A DNA stretch of 64,000 bases from Cantharellus purpuraceus. Lineage: Eukaryota > Basidiomycota > Agaricomycetes > Cantharellales > Hydnaceae. The notes under the pieces were generated by a model. That model worked only from the letters and a program-made list of their open reading frames with translations. It had not been told where the DNA came from and made no database searches. The translations under genes and the position numbers were made by a program. Numbering within the stretch: position 1 is the stretch's first letter; each line of letters starts with the position of its first letter. The stretch spans positions 434,001-498,000 of the forward strand of contig JALBUN010000012.1 of assembly GCA_025174535.1 (NCBI GenBank). Direction: 5' to 3'. Below, piece after piece: positions 58,460 to 64,000 of the stretch.

Positions 58460-58901
58460 GTTGCGCGGGACTAGCTAGCTGTCAATGCCGCTGACAAATG
58501 TGTGTATCCACTGCTTCTGTGGCGACCGACCCAGACTGTGTCCCGTAGAATCGCTAGTACTCTCAAAACTTCTTGTTCTTATTATTCAGTATCGATTGCA
58601 GATGGCTGGTTATCTACGTGGCTCTGTACACGTCATTTTCTCTGAAAAAACGGCCATTTCGGCTTGCGGGACCCTTGCTACCAATATTGTCTCGTGTAGC
58701 AACGTGAAATGTTCAGGGTATGTCTTTACGCGCTATATGACTGATTGTGCTGTACCTAGATAATATCCCGAACCGACAAACCAAAGGAACGGAGGAGAGA
58801 CATAACGCACTGGCCCCCTTGGTATAAATACAATTATTGCTCTTAGATTGGGCGGTAAACCACTTTTCCTCAGACAGTTTGTCGGGAATTTTTGCTCTGT
58901 A
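58460..58901. other. Divergent intergenic region
   Basis: 442 bp between the TM9SF and F-box genes, which diverge; presumably both promoters. No specific site recognised. Confidence 0.5.
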
Positions 58902-59928
58902 ATGTTCCTCCTACCTTCAGAACTATTAGAAAAGGTATTCGCACAACTACCCAGGCGAGATCTTGTGTCTGTTGCATTGACAAGTCGATTATGCTATCAC
59001 CTCTCTATCACTTTCCTTTACCGGACAATCCGTGATATTCAGCTATCTGGACGGAATGACCAGGACGACCCACCCTCACTCAAATGCCTCGACACCATCT
59101 CTTCGCCTCGGAATGCCTCACAGACAGTACGTCATCTTGCAGTACGCGGACACCCTTGGCTTCAAGAGAGCACCATGAACCTACTTCTCAGAGCTCTTTT
59201 CCAAGTGAAGGACCTAATTTCGTTGGAACTGGAGCTAGGATCTTATCCAGAGGAACGAATTTTGACAGAGTCCCAATGCTCGGATGCTTCCTTTCTTCCC
59301 CGCCTCCAGGCTTTCAGCGTTCACCGCCACACATCTGCGGTCCATCTCCTGAAGAATCGGCCTGTGGAAAATGCACGGATAAGATCCAATCTCGATTTTG
59401 CTACGTTCTTGGAGCTGTTGCCACCTTTGCGACGTCACGCCACATCGCTCACAAGTCTGCAACTTTCGATATTAGTTCGTGATGTGGTCTCCGCTGTCAG
59501 TATCATGGTCCATCTCACCCGGGAATTCCCTACATTGAGGACTCTTGGTATTACATTCACTTTTCCGACCCCGCACTGGACGGAGCGCCTCTCAGTGAGT
59601 GTGTATATCAGGACGGTAGTGTACTCCAATTACTAAATAAACTTGACAGATGGTAATCGATGAAGTTATCAAGCCACTCATGCGGATGAGGAATATCACT
59701 GAGATTGGATTGGCGTTTGTTCCGGATTTGCAATACACCAGAAACGCCAACCCGGATCCAGATTTGGAGGCAATTTTTGATGTCATACATCAACATATAC
59801 CCCAGTTGCAGTTCGTCGAGGTGCAATGGGAAGCGCGGGAGCTTCGCGGCGACAGTCTAGAACGGCTTCCAAGCTACTATCCCTTGATGCGTCGGATGTG
59901 GCGATATACTTACGCCAACCGACCCTGA
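58902..59928 (+). CDS. F-box protein
   Basis: Exons 58902-59594 and 59650-59928; 323 aa. The F-box sits at the extreme N-terminus: FLLPSELLEKVFAQLPRRDLVSVALTSR region, with LPRRDLVSVALTSR diagnostic, followed by CYHLSITFLYRTI, the usual F-box-to-linker sequence of mushroom proteins. The rest is leucine-rich without canonical repeats (LLLRALFQVKDLISLELEL, TSLTSLQLSILVRD, FPTLRTLGITF). Predicted SCF adaptor; substrate unknown. The start at 58902 is the Met directly before the F-box. Confidence 0.85.
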
Positions 59929-61361
59929 CTGTTAAGCCAGGTGCATGTATATTTTCGGGCGGACTGGTGGGATGAGGGATTTGTCAGGGGCGAGGCCAGT
60001 TCGACCTGTATTCACTCCATAGTATGAGATCTACCATATTCATCACGCATCCCCCGCAGTGTTTGAACCACTCGGATCTAATTGTGTCCCAAAAGAGTCC
60101 TCTGGCGCTATCCGACGACGTCTGGCACAGTCTAACGACATCGAGCACAGGCCTTGACCCCCGAATGCGTACAACTTGACGCTCCAGATTGATTCTACCA
60201 CGGCGCCTAGATGTGTCGACCTTCCTGCTTGCGGATAATGATCCCTTGCGCCGTCGATTGCGAAGAAACAAAGTCGAAGTTATTGTGATCTGATAGTGGT
60301 ACTACATGCGCCCATTACTCATGAAATCACTGTCTTAATGCGAGTATTGCCTTACAAACCATTGCCATTGTGAATTCTTATGCCTGCATATAATGTCTTC
60401 TACCCCCGACTCACATCTTCTTTCATTCTGACCTACACTGCGAAGGGCTGGCTGACGGGAAGTGGTTGGGGCGAAACCAGTTTTAATGACAGGCTGTGCA
60501 TAACTCCTTTTGTCTGAGGACGTTACCAATCCTAGTGCAGGAAAAGGTGTGTAATTACAATCTCGATAGGCTTCTATAACTACCGTTGTGACATTCTCGA
60601 TCATGTAACATCAACGTCTACCCCCTAGGTGAGCGCTATAACCGTGTAATGCATCTGTTTCCTTTCGTTGGGTCTCATTTTACTGTAGAATATGAGACGT
60701 ACTCTTCCAACCGTGATATGGAATCTTCCGAAGAAGTTGATCACAGTGATATTCATGTTTCTTGTATGGCAGGGGCAAGGGGGATTTTGACTGGTTGTTA
60801 GTATTGGGACCCGACTTGTTCATATTTCATGGTGTACTTGTGCCCACCTATAGCCTGACTTGATGTGGGACACAGGGAGTGCACTGCGCCCAAATGTGCT
60901 GTGGGTCAGAGTCTCCTGGGAAGGGATCAAGGTGTTCATTACTATGGCCAAATTACAGCCAGGAATGCTATTCGGAGCACTTGATCTGCAAACGCGCTCT
61001 ACGGTGCTTAGGTGTGGATGGAAGGGGTCAGTCTGTAAGAAGCCGGTCGGAGAAGGAGGCACAGTACTATCTCCGACGAAACACTAAGACAAAGGTTGGA
61101 CCCTCGTATGTCATATAAGTAGATAGGGCAGATACATGTACGGTAGAGAATACTTGTGGACCTCAATACGAGTTGGTGGTTGGCTGGCCCGCTGGTTCCA
61201 AGTCTATTCGAAGTCCGAACTCGTACAGTCACGTGCTGAGAGGCGCCCGTAATACGTGCGGCCACGTCAGCACCAGGTAACTGCCACGACATCCTTCTCG
61301 CCTCTCAAGTGCATACAATTGTCATTCTTTTCCTTCCCTCCCAGCTCTTACCTGTACCATC
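59929..61361. other. Intergenic region, about 1.4 kb, upstream of the HAC1-like gene
   Basis: No gene recognised on either strand. The right end is the bZIP promoter and contains the UPRE-like site at 61262-61269 and a CACGTG core at about 61231-61236. Confidence 0.5.
61262..61269 (-). promoter_or_regulatory. UPRE-like element TGACGTGG in the HAC1-like promoter
   Basis: CCACGTCA on the + strand (TGACGTGG on the minus strand) 92 bp before the start codon. TGACGTG(G/A) is the core bound by XBP1-class factors in animals. Its place in the promoter of an XBP1/HAC1-type gene suggests positive autoregulation, as known for HAC1/XBP1. An 8-mer alone is weak evidence. Confidence 0.5.
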
Positions 61362-62588
61362 ATGAGGCACACCTCTGCACCTTCTCCCTCTTTTGTCGAC
61401 CCTTCTTCTTTATCTCTGCCATCTCCGCCCTCTGAGGCATCCACCCCGCCTCAGTCGAGTGTTATTGACCCGTCCTTGGCATCATCAGGCTCAACGTCTC
61501 ATAGCACCTTTCCTTCCCGCAAGCGGGCACGGACTGATGCCACTCCCGAGGAGAAACGTGAGGCCCGGGCTCATCGCAATCGCATCGCCGCGCAGAATTC
61601 ACGCGATAAACGAAAGGCGCAATTCTGTCAACTTGAAGAAAAGGTTCGCGCTCTTCAGCAAGAGAACGATCAACTTCGTGCGCAATTACAACAGGAACGG
61701 TTACGTCGAGATGGTGCCGAGAAGGATAGAGAAAATGCAGAACTAAAAGAGAGGTGTACCTCCTCTCACTTCTCCAATCGCACCAAACTCATGTCAATTC
61801 AGGGTGAAATCTCTCGAAGAAGGCTGGGGGGCTGTTTTGAAGGCATTACAAAGTCAAGGCTTCCCATCGTCAACTATTACCAACACATCAAAGAAGGAAG
61901 ACACGTCCTCACCTTCTACATCTCCCGTAATTGATCCCACGCTTCAACCATCTCCATCTACGACATTTCCTGTGTTCATCAATCCTTCTCCAGTCCTACT
62001 TCCTTTGTCATCTCCCTCATCAACTGCACCCACCGTCCCTCCTCAGTCGACATATCAACTAAATGACGAACCCACTCGCCACCTAGCACGGGTGGCGACC
62101 GCCGCTCCTGCAGCGGCGTCCCTGCAGCGGGTGGGTTCGTCCAGCGGTCTCCGATATCCTTCGACATCGACCTTGGATTGTTGTCTTCCACAGTCGCCGC
62201 GCCGTCGGCGCAGGACTTCTCTAAGACTTCGACGGATGAAGATGGACGCATTGAGGACTGGTGCCATGAAGTCTTGGCATCGAGCGACAGTCATACCATC
62301 AACGACTCCATCGCCGGTACAGCGTCGCCGGCTTCTGGCATATCTTCTACTGGCCTTTGTTCAGAGCCGGAAGCCGCCGCCTCCATTGTGAATCTTTCTA
62401 GCTTCCCCCCAGGGTCCATGGGGGCAGATGGGGACGACATGGAATTGGAGCGGCTTCTGAATTCGTTACCTGACCCTGGGGACGATTTCCAGAGCCTGCT
62501 AGCATCCGTGATGGATGACGGGAAAGTGTCTGAAGCCGTGGAAGGCTGGAATTGGGAGCTTACCCAACCATCGGCGGCTGTAGTGTGA
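61362..62588 (+). CDS. HAC1: bZIP transcription factor of the HAC1/XBP1 unfolded-protein-response type, with predicted Ire1-type intron
   Basis: Exon 1 61362-61753, conventional intron, exon 2 from 61803. The bZIP has basic region HRNRIAAQNSRDKRK, the NRxAAQxSRxRK form of HAC1/XBP1, then a heptad zipper (LEEKVRALQQENDQL). Read straight through, the second exon ends at 62391 (326 aa) with an Arg-rich tail. In the +2 frame a long acidic, hydrophobic ORF ends at 62588 (DEDGRIEDWCHEVL, DDMELERLLNSLPDPGDDF), a typical activation domain. Joining them requires removal of 2 mod 3 nt at 62065-62141; cutting CTG|CAG at both CTGCAGCGG copies removes 62111-62124 (14 nt) and gives 387 aa. A conventional GT-AG intron here (62131-62193, 63 nt) keeps the wrong frame. 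Nuclear regulator of ER stress genes, inferred. Confidence 0.8.
62065..62141 (+). other. Predicted structured Ire1-type splice region in the HAC1-like mRNA
   Basis: A perfect 11-bp stem (62065-62075 with 62131-62141) encloses a perfect 8-bp hairpin with a 7-nt loop (62076-62083 with 62091-62098) and a 7-bp hairpin (62100-62106 with 62112-62118). Two direct copies of CTGCAGCGG lie at 62108-62116 and 62122-62130. CTGCAGC fits the CNG|CNGN loop cut by Ire1. A further CCGCCGC at 62099-62105 also fits; cutting there with the second CTG would remove 23 nt, also 2 mod 3. The cleavage pair is inferred. Confidence 0.65.
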
Positions 62589-63427
62589 TTCCTCGATGGT
62601 GTTCGATTCCGTTTCTCGTTCCTTGGCTTTTCTTTTTTTTCCGGATATCTATCTATGTTCCATTTCATATCTCCCCTAACACTTAACGCTTTTGGACCAC
62701 ACCCTTGCCCAATATCTTGCACATTTATTCCACCACCTTACTCATCCATTCCTTTCCCTTTTGAATGACTCTGCGACTATCACTCTGCATCTCGCCGCCC
62801 GTTCCCCCAATGCGTTCCTGCCGAGCTTGTCTCCTGTATCTGCATCGATGCGCGCATGCTCTCCCTACGGGTTGTAGGGCTGCTTGTCTTGGTGTAGATC
62901 GGTGAGCGCTTGGCTAGGTTGCTCTCTCAAATTGACAGTGCACTTGTGTACGGTCCTTTTTTTTCCCTTGGCGTGTTGTACGTGTGGTTGTGGTTTCAGC
63001 AGACGGGCTTTGCGTATGTTTGGCGGCTAGATGGTGGACGGGGTTGTACATGATAGACAACTAGGGGGTGAATGGAAAATTCCGAGCGTCGAGATCAATC
63101 GAGTGTGATGAGCTCGGTTTGAAACTTAACGCGTCCTGAGTATACCAAAAGAGGCCGAAAGGAGAATTATGTCCATACATAGACTGAATATAGGAAGCCA
63201 GCGATGACCAAATCTCTGTGCTGTCGAAGTGATGTGCTAGTTAATGTGTGCCGTATCCAATGAGTAGGTTGCAATTAATGAGAGTATAACAGAATAACAG
63301 CTACTAGTTAGAGCATACGTTTGGTTTCGTGAGGAATAATTCCTCTGGCCGCTCCATGCTGTTCTCTTATATAACTTATGTACCACACGAGACTACTTAA
63401 TGCTACATACTTGAAGCTTCTCGGTGT
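62589..63427. other. 3' region of the HAC1-like gene and intergenic sequence
   Basis: 839 bp between convergent genes. Pyrimidine-rich tracts follow the bZIP stop (62620-62770). A long 3' UTR is possible. No gene recognised. Confidence 0.5.
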
Positions 63428-64000
63428 TCAAGCGAACACGTCAGTGGCCATTCTGTTACTCTGAATGCGTTCAAAGCCAGCTCGGACTTGTTCATCGGTC
63501 CACGATGGCTGCGCGTTTTTGATTAACTTGAGGATTGATTCTTTGATGCCATTGGCGACACCAGGAGAGCCACAAGTAAAGAACTATTGAGAAGTAACTG
63601 GTAAAAAAGGCACAACAATACGGAAATGGAATGGTAGCTAACCTTGGCACCTCCCTCGTAAGCCACTGAAATAGCATCACGGTCATTCCACACGCGACTT
63701 AGAACAGTGAACTTGTCAGCCAAGAAGGAAATCGTGCAGCAAATTATCGGATATCTTACTCTTGAACGTACTTGCAGCCACCCGACTGTTCTATCGCGCG
63801 GCTGAAGGCGGGTCTGATCTCTAAAAAGCCCAACTTCAACCATTCCTTAAAATCATCATTCGCATAGAGGTAATCTTCTTCGGGAGAGCGGCATCCAAAA
63901 AAGAGAGTGGTTTTTCCAATCTTGCGGCCAGATGAGAACTGGATGGCGCGTTCCTGGATGAATCCTCGCATTGGGGCGATACCTGATCCAGCGGCAAACA
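63428..64000 (-). CDS. C-terminus of an NADPH-P450 reductase / CYP505-type flavoprotein
   Basis: Partial, cut by the window end. Exons 63583-63428, 63697-63643 and the part of an exon from 64000 to 63760. The encoded 150 residues cover the NADP-binding end of an FNR-type reductase: AAGSGIAPMRGFIQER (GxGxxP-type loop), TLFFGCRSPEEDYLYANDD, KYVQDRVWNDRDAI, then FFTCGSP and ATDVFA at the C-terminus. The spacing FGCR..DYLY..VQ and the ending ATDVF resemble cytochrome P450 reductases and the reductase half of fused P450s (BM3/CYP505). Whether a haem domain is fused upstream cannot be seen. Confidence 0.85.

Noticed and set aside
62131..62193. Conventional GT-AG intron in the HAC1-like gene
   Set aside because: It is 63 nt and keeps the basic, Arg-rich frame, so it cannot join the bZIP to the acidic domain.
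1..64000. CRISPR arrays, operons, bacterial-type Shine-Dalgarno sites and rRNA genes
   Set aside because: The sequence is clearly eukaryotic with spliceosomal introns throughout; no regularly spaced short repeats or rRNA sequence were seen.

Overview
The window is nuclear DNA from a filamentous basidiomycete, most likely an Agaricomycete. The evidence is dense small introns (mostly 48-65 nt; about 170 modelled by eye), several micro-exons, close gene spacing and protein families typical of mushrooms (queuine TGT, Agaricomycete-type F-box proteins, single-pass glycoproteins). All gene models are hand-spliced from translation, reading phase and splice signals; no database search was run.

Layout: 1-2063 (+) C-terminus of an NFX1-type zinc-finger protein with an RZ finger; 2122-4428 (-) PEX5; 4595-5926 (+) MPPED-like phosphoesterase; 6286-9035 (+) dihydroxy-acid dehydratase in 19 exons; 9250-10968 (-) single-pass glycoprotein; 11679-13967 (-) hexokinase; 15383-20183 (+) SPT23/MGA2-type membrane-anchored regulator; 20477-21292 hAT-like non-autonomous transposon with an 8-bp target duplication; 21336-22538 (+) signal-bearing protein of unknown function; 23025-25497 (-) CCR4 deadenylase; 26081-28121 (-) second single-pass glycoprotein; 29255-30552 (+) Mg-chelatase-like AAA+ protein; 30596-31363 (-) RNase P Rpr2/Rpp21; 31431-32507 (+) ZCCHC9-like zinc-knuckle protein; 32988-35800 (-) DHA2-type MFS transporter; 37831-40810 (-) DBP10 helicase; 40973-43459 and 44047-46314 (-) tandem GIT1/phosphate-type transporters; 46747-48447 (+) multi-pass membrane protein; 49240-50886 (+) F-box protein; 51658-53552 (-) queuine TGT; 53726-55533 (+) mitochondrial TyrRS; 55609-58459 (-) TM9SF/EMP70; 58902-59928 (+) F-box protein; 61362-62588 (+) bZIP of the HAC1/XBP1 type; 63428-end (-) C-terminus of a CPR/CYP505-type reductase.

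This is an ordinary housekeeping-rich chromosomal segment. The most interesting item is the HAC1/XBP1-type bZIP gene. Its acidic C-terminus lies in another frame from the bZIP domain, and can be joined only by removing a length of 2 mod 3 at a structured site that carries two copies of CTGCAGCGG. This is the signature of Ire1-mediated non-spliceosomal splicing, and the gene also has an UPRE-like TGACGTGG in its own promoter. Other notable points are seven probable GC-AG introns, a TGT/mitochondrial TyrRS divergent gene pair (both acting on tRNA-Tyr), micro-exons of 7 and 9 nt in the dehydratase gene, and a pair of transporter paralogs that share an 18-nt micro-exon but differ in splice signals.
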